Shown here: positions 50,010-62,900 of the stretch, piece after piece
How positions within the stretch are numbered: position 1 is the first letter of the stretch
Layout: each line of letters starts with the position of its first letter
Origin: Centropus unirufus
Lineage: Eukaryota; Chordata; Aves; Cuculiformes; Centropidae
Assembly: GCA_013397695.1 (NCBI GenBank)
Contig: VYZI01000128.1
Span: forward strand, 284,380-348,379
Direction: 5' to 3'
Length of the DNA stretch: 64,000 nucleotides
Notes under the pieces: model-generated
What the model was told of the DNA's origin: nothing
The model's database searches: none
The model's input: only the letters and a program-made list of their open reading frames with translations
Made by a program: the position numbers and the translations under genes

Positions 50010-53000
50010 GGGTTGCAAATTTTCATTTTGTAAAAAGATTTAAGGATATTCTAGATGGAGAATAATTCTAGGTTATTTTTAAATCACTAGTTAGCCTTTC
50101 CACATTAAGCATTTCAGAAGCCACTACAGAACATAGAGAGATGCTACTTTATAAAATGCTTCAATAATTTATCATTTTCTGACAAGGGTTGAAAAGGGTC
50201 TAGGATGCAAGTACAAATCACTGACTTACTCTTCAGTAAGTGACTCCTCTTAGAAAAAAGAAGACATTCCTCCAAGTGAAGCATGCAATTTCTCATTTGT
50301 TTTGCCATCTGTACACAGCTGGCAGGTTACTGTGTGCTTTCATTCCTGGAGACTGTCTGGGTTTGACTTGTTTTTTATTTTAATATAGGGTTATTCCTCC
50401 TCCTCCCTCCCCTTTCTTTTCTCCACCTTTCTCCCTCCCCTTACTCGCCTCCAGCAAGGCGTTTTACACAAACTGATTCAGTTCCAAGAGTTTACATCAC
50501 TAACTTGAAGTGCATTTCTGTTTCTACAAGTGTGGTTACAGTACCTTTTTCAATTGTCATCTGCTGCTACTTCAGATGGTCACACTGAATTCTGAACTTA
50601 GAAAATACTATTTCATTTATATGCTGAGGGGTTTTTTTATGAATTCCAAATTGTGAAGTCACTATTTACTATGTGTGATAGATAAGAAAATTTGCATTAA
50701 AGACAAGCTGTTGTAATTCATATTCAAGTTTCAAAACTAGCTAAAGAAATTAAACATTTAATTCCCACAATCGCTGACCTTTATGTACATTTTACAAGAT
50801 TTTTGCCCTCTGTTCAGTTCTCAGCCCCTCTCTAAGTCAAGGAAACATTAAAACCTGACTTCAATTAGGCAGTCCAGTGTTTGGATGAAGTCTGTTTTGA
50901 ATTGGATAAATATTTCCTTTGGGATTTCACTTACTTACCTTTTAGATTTTGTTTTGACACTGTATATTCTGTAGGATAACAGTTGCAAGCAAATCGGAAC
51001 TTGTCCAGGCAGCTTTTAGTGTGGCATATGAAGCAGTACCCAGAGTTTAAGGTGAGGCATCTCATTATATACGTACATAAACATCAAAAGTAGAATGGAT
51101 TATTTCACAAACTCGGATGCTTTAATTTCACTGGACCTAGTTTACAAGATCTTTATCCCATCAGGATATACAAACACACTCTTAGAAATGCAATCTATCT
51201 TCACACACAAAAGGCTAGATACCAGCGCTCATGTCCTTCGTGTTACCTCATTTACCATCCCCTAATGCTCTTGCCCCAGTATGCATGTATAGAGTGATTT
51301 TACTTGTGGATCAAGTCCTTCTAAATCATGACTGACAACAAAACATTCCTTGAGCAACTTGCAAGTGCCTGTTCATCACTTGTCTTGGAAGCATGCACCC
51401 AAAATTAAGTAATCAAAAACTAACAAGAAGAATTAACTGAATTGCAAAGACGAAAGCTGCATTTAAGTTTGTGGTCAGTACTTTCATGCAATGAGATCAC
51501 TTCATGAAACCAACACCATTCAACCAGCACCCACCCCCTTGAGTGTGTTCAGTTCACAGACAGACTCTGGGAAGAGCAGTAACGCTGGATTTGCTACACC
51601 CCCCATCCAGTGTAAGCTTCTTGTACTTGAAAAGCCAAACTAAGCCACATCTTAAACAAACGCCTGGCTGGGAGCAGCAGTACACCAAATCCAATGGAGA
51701 AGAGAGACAGCAAATATGGAAGAAGTGGAGGTAAGTACTCACTGTGAGACGAGACATCCAGAAGCCAGGTTAGTACTGAAGCCTGGAATGCCCCTATATA
51801 AAGGGAGCAGGGCATGCTGGGAAAAATTTGGTTTAAAGGTATACACTCACGACCACTCAGTTCTACACCTTGTTGCTGCCTGCTTCCCAGTTCAAAGGGA
51901 ATCTAACACAAACCACTCTGAGCAGTATTTATTTTGAGTTCTGTTTGTTTTCATGATGTTACAATGACAAAAACAGCTCCCCAGAGCCCTTCTGGCTACA
52001 ACTCGCCTGTTAAATCCTAAGGTTCTCACCTAGCTCCAAAAAACCCAGCTGCCCCTGTTGTGCCCCGCCAATGTGCAGGTATAGGAGCAACCTGCAAGAA
52101 GGAGGAAGTTTCTGCATCAGAGCTTGAGATGTTACTGGGCTTATAATCCTTCTGTGCATGCTGTTAATGAAAGTTCAGGTTATATGGTTTATAGTCTATC
52201 AATTATCAAGCTATTACAGAGCATGCATGGTTTTCCCTAGCATCAGGGAAAACTCCGAACTGTGTATTTTTTTTTTCCTTCTAGAAATATACTGCAAAAA
52301 CTGCTGAGAAAAAAGTAGGCAGGGTGTAAGCTGTCCTATGTTCCCTTTTCCTTGCCAATTTCCTGCTAACAAATTTAGGACAGGAAAAAGGCAAACCTCA
52401 CTCTAGTGACAGCAGTGCTATGTGGTCTTGTGTCTGTCCAGCTCCCATCGTCAGCGTGATACGCAGAGCCTGGCTGAGCTCAAGTGACTCCAGCAGGTCA
52501 CAGCTCTGGCCAGAGGAGGCTGAGGCAATGCTGTCGTGTTGGGTGATGCAAGCAGAGGCTGTGGAGAGAGCTGTATTTCTTATTGGAAACATCTGCCTGT
52601 CACTTGGCATTCAAACATGCAGTTTGATGCCGCTGGTAGGTGTTTGTGTCCAGTAATGACTGTGACAGGCTTCTTCCATCTCTAAGGAGGAGATGGTTGT
52701 GACATTTGGTTTGAGTGTGGCTCGGAAGCTTCTGAATTCCTCTACCTGAGAGCAGGCCGTGAGAACGAACTCTGCAGAACGCTGGATTTCAGGTCATCCC
52801 AGCAATTAATGCTGCATCCAGGCAGCACCGTGCAGCTCTGCTGGCTTGTGCTGCTAAACCTGTGTACAGCACCTTGGCAGCATGTCCTGCCCTGTCCAGA
52901 GACTGCCATCAGCCTCAGGAGCAAGCAAAGCCCATTCCGTGTCGTGGTACATCCTGGGCTATTTACAGACTCATTGTGTCTGGGTCTCATTTGTTTGAAG

Positions 53001-53088
53001 CTGTTCTCACTTGTAGCCCAGAGCTCCAGGGAGCACCCAGCACAGCTGTTCCAGGGTCTTCATTCTGCTCCTTTCCCCTCTTTTTCAG
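50010..53088. other. Intergenic, no gene seen
   Basis: Non-coding DNA with a pyrimidine-rich stretch at about 50391-50455 and a T tract near 52267. Several short frames on both strands between 51540 and 53090 show no recognised domain. Confidence 0.5.
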
Positions 53089-53313
53089 ATAGAAGCCAGG
53101 GAAGAAATGGTCCTCACTGGAGCTGGCATGATGAAAATGTGTGCCCAATACGCAGCAGCAGCTGAAGGCTACCACGCAATATTTAACACCATTCAAAACT
53201 CTACACTTACCTGGAATACTGTTTTCAGACTTGGCCCCTGTGCCAGGATGCCTGCAATGTGTTCGGCATTTCCCCTGCAGATTGTCAGAGGTCTGGATCT
53301 GCTGCTTTATTAG
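53089..53313 (+). other. Possible unrecognised exon (open frame behind a strong acceptor)
   Basis: A textbook polypyrimidine tract and acceptor (tcccctctttttcag) ends at 53088. From there the frame is open for 74 codons to TAG at 53311-53313. The first half has a helical, Ala- and Met-rich composition (E-A-R-E-E-M-V then M-M-K-M-C-A-Q-Y-A-A-A-A-E). No family was recognised and no partner exon was found. It could be a terminal exon of an unannotated transcript, or chance. Confidence 0.2.
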
Positions 53314-54039
53314 GCTGTAATTAGAAGCAAAGGATAGTTTAGCTTCGGAGTCATTTAGCAAGGAAAAGCCAAAAAAGACTGGCTGGTTTCAGGAAAGGAT
53401 TAGTCATTATAGCATATATTTATATAGCATAAAGGTACTCTCTTTTGTGTATAAAGTATGGACAACTACAAATTGGAGCAGAAGCAATAATGCAAAATCT
53501 TCCTTCCCTCAAATAGGGAAAGAAAACTAGTCCCTGCTTCCACTGACACAGGGAAAGAAAACTATAAGTCTTGCATTATGTCTTGAAATCCAGTGACTAT
53601 AAGGCCAATTCCAAACGCAGAGGCAAGCAGGCTGCTGCGAACCCAGTACCACCAGTTCCCATACTTCCAAACTGGTGAGAAACAGATGAGAGCTGGTCTG
53701 GTAGTGGCAGTACCATGGTGCCAGCCTAGCATCTAGTTTCGGTTCTAAAGGACAGGCTGTAGAGCAGGGGAGGCTGATGGGAACAGCGCTAGGAAGTGGG
53801 GGGACTGCAAGCCTGCCTCCAGTTTTCAGGGGGAATTCTGGGCAGAGGCCAGCACGGCGCCCACTCCACACAGACTCTCACGCTTCTCAGATCCCAAGTG
53901 AGATGAAATATACAGCGGCAGAAACAAAACACAGGGGTGTCACCTATGTCTATCACCTTTAGTCATGAGACAGGACAGAGCTTTGTGGTGTCCTGCAAAG
54001 GAGAGTGCCCTAAGCACCAGCTCCCCACACATTTATCCG

Positions 54040-54057
54040 AGGAGGAGGAGGAGGAGG
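54040..54057. repeat. (GAG)n short triplet run
   Basis: Six consecutive GGA/GAG triplets read directly. It lies in non-coding DNA. Confidence 0.85.
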
Positions 54058-55151
54058 TCTAAAGGGCACTGTGTGCTCTTGTCCCTCCATCTTTAAGAGC
54101 AGCCACGGGGTGCCCCACTCTTGGTGTCCCTGGGACATCTGATGCTGGCTCTTCAGAGTCTGCTGGCTGAAGAAAAGCCAGCCAGCCAATGGGGTTCTTA
54201 CCTCGTCCCTCTGGCCCTACTCAGGGCTGCAAGCCACCAGCTCTTTGTTCAACACCCCCTGATGGTGGCTTTCATGAGGACAAGAAATTAGACCCTAATT
54301 TATATCCATTTTGAGCAAGGAGCCACTGGCAGGGAGCAGGATGAGCCTGGTAAGAGTGGCCAGGTTCAGCCAAGGGTCCTGATCCCCTGAGAAATCTGCA
54401 GATTTGAGGAGTTCCCCAGGGACGGGAATGGCTCTGTGGCCAGGTGCTGGCATAGCTGCTCGGGCAAGGAGCAGGGCTGGCAGCCTGGACTTCAATGCAG
54501 CTTGTGTTCCAGGGGACAATCACACATATCACTTGCCCAGTCCCCTGTGCTGGCTCTGGTGGGTTTGAGGGGTGATGGTGGCTCCTCCTGACAGGTCTGG
54601 CAGGTGGGATTCACATTCCCGGCCTTTGAAGCAAAATTCTGCTTTTACTGCCAGAGACAAGGGTTACGGTGCTCAGGGGTCACGGACTAGAGGGAGGTGA
54701 TGGGAATTTACTTTGCAAAGCTTCAGTGTGGAACAGGGTGTGTGGGGGGGAGAGTAGTGGGGTAAGCAAGGCTTTGACCTTCCTGCACCTCTGCAAAGGA
54801 GTCCCAGGGTGTTCCACCCAAACCCCACGGCTCGCCTCTGCCTGTTGTCATGCCCGCTCCCACCCTGCCCCCGCTAGTTGCCTTTGTTTTCATTGCAGAA
54901 GCTTGGAGATTTAAAAAAAAAAAAAGAAAAAAGAAGAAAAGAAGTGGGATGTGAAGAGGAAAACTAATATGATTAAGGCTGGATTTGGGCACTGGCAGAG
55001 AGCTGCTGTGGGTGGTGGGTATTAGCAGCAACAGCTGCTGCGCTTCCCATTAGAGGAGAAGGCACAGAAGGTCCCTGAAAGGATGGGTTTCTGGCAGGCT
55101 GGGAGGGCAGCGGCGGCAGCGAGCCCGGCTGTGTTCGTGTCCTGAGGTACG

Positions 55152-55181
55152 TGGTGGGACTGGTGGGACTGGTGGGACTGG
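55152..55181. repeat. 9-bp tandem repeat, 3.3 copies
   Basis: The unit tggtgggac repeats exactly three times, then begins again (tgg). No coding context was found. Confidence 0.95.
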
Positions 55182-56691
55182 CAGCCCCATCCTGGGCAGC
55201 TGTGGGGAGGGCAGCATTGCTCCCCATGCCTGGGTGGAGAGGGGTGCAGGGGGGCGGCCAGGCAAGGGATGGGAAATGATGGCCCAGCCTGGGAAATGCC
55301 TAAGGGAAAAGAGCTGCTGTGGAGGGGTACAGGGGTGTTTTCATGAGATCCCAGGAGGAATCACACCCAGCAAGGGAGGTGTAGCCAAGAGAGGAGGCTG
55401 ATTCCATGATTCCACGAGGAGCAGGCAGGGGCTGGGATGTTTAGTGAGGGCTCCTGTGACTCCTGCAAGTGTCTTCTGGCCTGTAACTGGGTGGAATGGG
55501 ACGATGCTTGGCTGGGGGAGGCTAAATTTTATCCATCTGCTCCCTGCTTTGGGCTGTGCGCAAACCGTTTCATGTGCAGTGGTGGCTTTTTTCGAGTCAG
55601 CTGGCAAGTTTCAGAAGTGCAAGAGATGGAGGTGTAAGCTAAACATCCTCAGCCTCTGGTTCCCTCTGGTTTATTTACATCTACTTATTGACTAAGATTA
55701 ATGAAATCTAAGTCGGGAAAAGCCGCATGCTGAAAACATTAGAAAGAGCTGCATTAGAAGCAGGATGGACTGCCTTCTGATCTCCACCCCCGCTCACAAT
55801 AAATACTGCGGGCTCAATCTTCTGCTTCACTTTCAAAAGTGCATTCTGAAAAATCGGAATAAGAAAACACTCCAAGTAACCTGGAAACGTGTTTTGTGCC
55901 AGGCAGCAAAGATGAGATGCACTAGATGCCGCATACCAAATATTAAACTTCTACCTTGTTGAGAAAGAGATACTTGTTTGTATTAAAAATTGGAGAATAA
56001 GGAGAAATCTTGGCATTAGCCAGAACGGCTGAATGTTTATCTCAGGTTTCCAATGCTGACCTCAAGCTCAGCATTGCTGCTGTCTCATCAGCAACAGTGA
56101 GCCCTGATTGAGAAGGACAAGCTGGAATGCTGCTGGGCAGCCAGGGACAGATCTGGTGGTCGCAAGCTGCCCAGTGCCTCCGAGCCATGACATGTGGGCT
56201 GCTAAAAGGTGCCTCGTGCTTCTGCAGGCCAGAGCAAGGGCAGCCCCATGCTGTCCCTGCAGGGATGGTGGCTCTCGGCTGGAAGGCAGGGAGAGGCTCT
56301 GTGCTGGGCAGCAGCTCTGCAGGTTTTGGGGGTAGATGTTTCCCCCATTGATCAGGTCGCACATTTGAGCTGGGAAGGGAGCACGGTCATACAGAGCCTT
56401 CTCCTCCTCATAAATGCTACAAGATTTTTTAGAGCAAAACTTCCCCGACTGCTCCCTCCAAAGGCGGCTCCATGAGAAATGCATCCTCTTGCATGGGCCT
56501 CTCCTCCCCATCTTCAACAATTTACTACAGAACGATGTGGATTACCAAAGTGGCCCCGTGTGCCACAGAGATCATTTATTCTCCTTCACGTAAAAGCTGT
56601 GGGATGGGCAGCTCTGGACCTCAGCTAATTCAAAGGCGCCAGACAGGCTCACAGGCCATGAAGCCGAACATGCCTGTTGTTTTCCTTTAGG

Positions 56692-56911
56692 ATGGAGGAC
56701 GGCAGGAGAGCCCACATCACCATTTTTGGCTGGGCATGCACAACTCTGTGCTTGGTCTCCTACGTGGCTGCCTTCTCGCATGGCGCGAGCCTTTCTGCCT
56801 GCACCGACATGATGCCCGGGCACCTGAGAGCAGCGCTGCACAGCCCCAGGAACAACTACGTTACTATCCACACCAACGTGTCCTTCTACCTCCCAGGTGA
56901 CAAGGTTCCAG
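56692..56911 (+). CDS. REELD1: REELD1 coding exon 1: signal peptide and start of Reeler domain
   Basis: The acceptor gttttcctttag ends at 56690, one base before the ATG at 56692-56694, so a 5' non-coding exon is implied. The donor gtaagg starts at 56912. The exon codes for residues 1-73 plus one base. The ATG is directly followed by a signal peptide, which supports this start. Confidence 0.88.
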
Positions 56912-59900
56912 GTAAGGGACAGCTTCTTATTCCTGCACCTGAAAAAATACATGAGAACTAAGCTCAAGTGATGGCATCAATCCTTGTGAGGGCTTGGAAG
57001 AGGGATAACTGCTTCCGAGTGAGCTATGCCACCTCTCTTGTCACAAGGAAAAAAATGTATTTACAGAGTGATTCTGCTCTCAGCACTTGGCCTGAGGTTT
57101 CTGGGTGATGATCGACTCCTGGTTTTCCCATGTTGCAGACCAAGTGTTTGCCAGAGGCTGGCAATAGGGTTGGATACTTTGGGTGGGATTCATTTATTTC
57201 AACCGTGCGTCAAACATACTGCTCTGCATTAAACACAACAGCATGTGAGAGGCACCCCCAGCACGTAAAGCCACCTTCCCCACTCCTCTGCCCTGCACAA
57301 AGGGATCTGGGTGACATTCCTGACTCTTGGGTACAGTTGGGCAGCATGACCCATCCCCAGCATTGCCACTCTCGAGGTGGATGCAGACAGAGCTGAGAGG
57401 CACCGCTTCTCAGCTTGGACACATTTCTGTTCATCCCCATGCAGAATAAAACCTGAATAAAATAACCAGAATAAAATAAATATAACCTGAATAACCTGAA
57501 TTATTCAGAATAACCTGAATAAAATAAAACAAAACCAGAATAAAAGCACAGATGCTTTTACATACCCACAGGGTGGTACCCCAGCCTCCTTCCTTCAAAT
57601 GGGTGCGTGCTGCCTAACGCAATGTGGTTAGCAGCTTTTAATGAAGGGGAGGAGACAGCTGGGGAAGAACATCCAAGCAAATTCTGGGTGCAATCACATA
57701 CTACAAAGGTAAAGTCTGGCCTCCCGCATCCAACATGGCCAAGACAGACAGTGAGGACAAAGACACTAAGATGTTTTTGTGGTGGTTGCACAGGGTTTCC
57801 TTTTGGTTTCAGTGCTACCACTGGAAACTCCATGGCAAACAATTGAGCTCATAATAAGACAAATCCCTTCACATCCTGTGTTTTGCCTTGCAGTGACAGT
57901 GAGAAGCACCCGGGATTTTATGGGTTTTTTGCTTCAAGCCCGCAAAGTGTCTAATGATGAAATTGCTGGGACATTTGTCTTCATCCCTCCTGATTCCAAG
58001 CTGCTGACTTGTTTACAAGACAGTGACACTGTTACCCACTCAGACAAGTCACTGAAAAGAAACCTGTCCTTTGTATGGAAAGCACCAGACCAACCCATTG
58101 GAGACATCAAGTTTTTGTAAGAACATGCTGGTTCCTAACCAGAATTTGTGTCTTCTCAGTTAAGACTTGGCTATACTTTTGCATCGTACTTGTCCAACAC
58201 AGTGGCTTATTTATCTTGAACCATATATAGCTCAACTACTTACCAAATGCTGCAACAGTATCCCAGCCAGTACATAAATCACCATTTATATCTGCTGGGT
58301 AATGCTGCTTTTATTTAAACTTTCTTAGAATAAATGCAATGGAAGATGACAGCCGAAATACTTAGGAATTAGCAATAATAAGGCATAGAGAGACAATTGT
58401 GATCATTGCCTGTCTTTCTAAATAACACAGCCCATAGGACTTCCCTAACTACAGGATAAACTTCTATATTACTGTTTTTATTCTTAAAAAAAAAAAAAGT
58501 TAAAATTGAGTAGTTTTTTTAAAGAAATAGTCTTTCACATTAGGAAGAGAGAGTGAGCACTGGTACAAAACTACGCAATTCTTTTTGTCACTGAATTCCC
58601 AAGCTGTCCAAGTATTTTGGTTCTGATTTGGAATGAAATGAAACATCTTCTAACTGGCTATCTTAGAGGAAGCATAGAGACTTTTTATTTTGGAGGAGAT
58701 TAAATTGTTCTGTTTTGACTTTACAAAACCGTGTAGAAACTGCTTGGTCAGATCCTTGGCTGCTCCCCAAAACAGGCATCCTGGTGAGAGCCATGGCTTG
58801 TGAATCTTGTCATGATTCACACATATTCAACGAAATAGAAACATTGCCACTTGGCACTTCCAAATTTTACCCATTGTTTTAGAAAAAGAAATACTACTAA
58901 AACCACAAAACCTCAAGGAACTGAATAGATTCAACCCAAATCCATCTACACCTATTTCTAACCGTGAGTTCTGATGCTTCCTTCACCCTCTGGCTTTTGA
59001 CCCACCAAGCTGATTTCTGAGAGCTCCCTTTTCTCCCTATCACAGCATCTGGGAAAAGTCTGTTAGGCCTCAAAATGACTTACAAGAATCGTTTGGCACG
59101 GGAAAAACCAGGTTGTTTTCCCCTTAGCTAATTCTCAGAAGCAGCTGAGCAATCTGAGCTGAAATTCTCCCCAAATCACCAGCTTAAATAAGGCTCTCTG
59201 GGTGAAGAGTTTAAGGCTGGACAATGCAGTTCTGGCATCTGACAAAAAGCAGAGGGTTATGCGGGCTCACAATCGGAGGGCTGAGAGACTTTTTTTTCTT
59301 ACCAAGTTACATTGACTTGTTTTAATTAGTAAATACCAGTGTTGTTTCCCTGCCTACAGAAGATTATGAAAAGAGCTAGTCCAAGTTTTCCAAATGTACT
59401 TCTATCAACACAGTGAATATAATAGAGCTTTTTCTGTTTTTTTTTTTTTTTTCATTTAACTTCCCACACACTTTTTTGCCTGATCTTAACCATGAGTAGG
59501 GATTCTTCACCCCCTATCTTTCTTATGGGACCTGGTATCTTTTATTTGTGTGATGGTTTAATCCTTTAAAACGCTTTTGCACCCCTTCTGTCTTCAGATT
59601 AAAGCAGTCTCTGTGATTAGCTAAACAGCCAGATGTTTTATTAACGTTATAGGACCAGTAAATTCTTGCCTAATTATGTTTTAACAGCATCTCAGTTGTC
59701 CAGTCATACTTTGTATACTGGGCAAAGATTGAATCCTCTATGGTGGCCCAGCGAGGGCGAAACAATATGCTTGCTGGCAGCAGCAAGAAGCCCGATCTTG
59801 TGTCCCCTACACCCTCGGAAGGACCAGTTGACCCACAGCCCACAGCTACGGTGAACAAAGGTACCGGTTTCTTCCTGGCCACTTGCTGCAGAGTAGTTTT

Positions 59901-62900
59901 ACAGCGTATTCCAGGCAAGCACTGAACACGAGTGACCCAAACAAACTGGAGGGACCTGTTTAACTCCTGTGGTTGCTTCGGAGATCAGCAATGGCTGTGG
60001 TGAACTCCTTGAAGTGAGGGCCATGGGTCACTGTTTGGGGTAATGGAACCAGTTCCAAGGAGGTCACCAAAAAGATAAACAGGGTTGCCAGGTCTTCTGA
60101 TTTAAATGCAAATGTTAAAATACAACATAGTTCACTTGAAGTCTCGGCTCCTGAGGACAAGCAAGTGCAATTAGCCGTGCTGTCTAAATAAAGGAATACG
60201 TTTGTCTTTAGATGTGACTCTTGCCCTTCAGGTGTATATTTAGTTGTATTTATGCTGCAGAAAAATACTGTGAGAATTTACTTGTACCTAAATCAGATCT
60301 ATATCTCAGCATTTTGGCATAGCACCAAGAGTGAGTTTTAATTGTTTTACTTGCCCATAATTTAGGCAGCAGCCTTTGCTGCTCTACTTTCCACCTGGCT
60401 TCCCACTTAAAATTTGGTGACGTGAACATAAAAAAAATCACTATCACAATTCTTCCTCGCAAACCTTAGCACCAAGTGGGACCCAAAATAAGCCAAACCA
60501 AATCAATATACTGCTCCTCTCTTCCCGCTTCTTGTTTTGTCTCCATGCTGGACAAGGTCCCATCTCTCTAGTGGCTGCCACCAGCTCTCCACCGCGCACC
60601 CCTGCACTGCCTGGCAGCCCAACTGGCATCACAGCAACATTGGCACCGGAGTCAGGATTCAGTGTCGAGTCAGACACCCATCCCATTGCCGAGCCAAAGC
60701 AGCTGGCCCGGCCCTCACGAGCTGTGTCTGGCAGAAGCAGTGAGTCCAGCAGCCAGGCACTGGAGCTGCCCCTCCCCACCCAAGACCCTGGCACGGTGGA
60801 CAACTTGCGAGGTCTCCTTTCCCAGGACAACGCCTCCAGCTCCAACGCCTCCAGCTCCAGCACCTCCAATGGGTAAACTAGATGGTGGGAAGAGCTGTTT
60901 CTCCAGCCTTAATGGGGAAGGAAAATAGTACTGTTTTACCTGCAGATGTGTGAGGGTCCATGCAGGAAGGTGTCTGCAGCACGAGGGAGTCAGCCTGCCA
61001 AAATTTTGAGAAACAATCCTTTGGAGATTCCACATGACACAGTGACAGGGAGAAAATCCAGAACTCCTAAAAACCTGATGCTGCATTGCCCAGCAGAGAA
61101 CTGGCCGGGTGGCTGAAAAATAAGATAAAAACTATTGACTACTGCAGTATCTTTCTAAAAGCACATGCAAATATTCAGTGAAAAAGTGAACTCAGCAAAC
61201 ATGTTTCTCCATCTGCAGGGAAAAGGAAGAAAGGATTCAAAGTAAATACAAAATTTGGGCTTGAGGGTGTTTGCTTAGAAATTTTAGGGGGTTTGGGCTG
61301 CATGAGCTTCTATACATTTCATGCTGTGGGTGAAAACAATGGGGATAGGAATAAATGACCAGGTGTTATTAAAAATACAGCCCCACACAGTCTGTGTTGA
61401 CTCCGTGCATCCCCAGATGGCTCTAGGGAGTGGTGAGCTTCTCCAGTGGTGCAGAGCCCATGGGTTCCCACGTGAGCCACAGCAACGAGTTTCACTTACT
61501 AACCCTGCCTTTCCTTTGTCCACATCTTAGATCAGGAAACACTGCCAGCACTGCCACCTCACGCTTCTGCCTGGTGTGTAGAGAAGATGGACAGGTAAGC
61601 AGTGGGACGGGGAAACTGTCTTCTCTAAAGACAAAAAGGTCTAAGAGAAGATGATAAAACCTCTCTACTGCATTACAATATCAAGCAACCCATGTAGGTC
61701 TCATAATTGATTAAAACAACATTGAGACTATTAAGAGTTGGAGCTGGAAAGGGCGTGCAAGGAATTAGGTAGAGAAAGAAAAGGAGAGCAAAAGCGGGGA
61801 AAGAAACTAAACAACACCAAGGCTGTGGAGAACATAGGAGGGTGCTCAGGTGGGAACTAATGGAGAAGCTGGAAAGCAGGTATAACTTAGAGACCTGGGG
61901 TACAGATTTAGCAAGGGATGATGAGAAATGAAATACAAGGAAAATAGAGACCTAGATCTGGGCTGCAGGATGCCACAGGAGGAAGAGAAGTAATCTCACA
62001 GAAAATAAAAGAGGAAGTGGTTGTGCAGCAGAGAATGAAGTAGAAATATTTAGGAAGGAGTGGGGGACAGAGAACAAGTAAATTAGAGGCACATAACATG
62101 AGCATCTGGCATAGCCATGGGGAGAAGGGGAGAAGTGACAGAGGACGGTAACCAAGGGAAATGAAGAGTTACTGAACAAGGCAGGAATAAAAGCATAATG
62201 AAATAAAAATATTGACAGATTTGGTAAGAAAAGGAGAGAAGTAGTACAAAGAGAAAGTAGAAATCAAGTGAGATAGGGTAGAGACTTGCAAGGCAGTTCA
62301 ATTTTCTACCCCAAAATCCTAAGCCCTGCAGTATAACCCTTCAGCATGGCGTTTGCATTCGGAGGAGAAGTGATCCATATACACAAAATCCTAACTTTGC
62401 CAGCCAGGTACTTTATAGTTTGCAGTTCAGCCGCTGAAAAATCTTTTATTTACTAGTATATTTAACTAGCAACTTCAGAAACCATGTCTTCCACAAAAGA
62501 TGCTCTGCCCCTCCCCTGCTTTGCTTCACAGCTTGCCAGGGTCCCTACCTCAGCTTTGTGCTCCCACCATGCTCACTTCCCAGCAAGCTTTAGAAACCAC
62601 TAATAATGGTAAAAGGTGAGAGTTTCTCTGGTGTGATTAATGGATGTGTGAAAAAGCCTGCTGGGCTGGACAGGCTGGAGAGGTGCCTGCTACTGTGGGC
62701 TAGATCCAAATCTGAGTGGAGCCAAAGAAAAACTCCAGTACAGTTTACAGGTTTTGGATGTGGGTTCAGGTGCACAGTGGGAATGGAAAAATTCATTGGG
62801 GGCCTCCTAAACTGTGTGATTGTTTCACAGTTAGTCTTGGATGATATCTACAGCGAAGCCGGGGCTGCAGAAACGGCACAAAAGTGGCTGTCACTTTGTG

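Larger units (their letters stand above)
53314..56690. other. Upstream region of REELD1, no coding gene seen
   Basis: GC-richer than the left of the window but not a CpG island. It holds a GAG run at 54040-54057, a 9-bp repeat at 55152-55181 and an A-rich tract near 54913-54950. A REELD1 5' non-coding exon must lie somewhere upstream of the acceptor at 56690, but no candidate stood out. Confidence 0.5.

Noticed and set aside
57442..57547. Cluster of AATAAA as poly(A) signals
   Set aside because: They are part of a degenerate tandem repeat inside an intron of REELD1.
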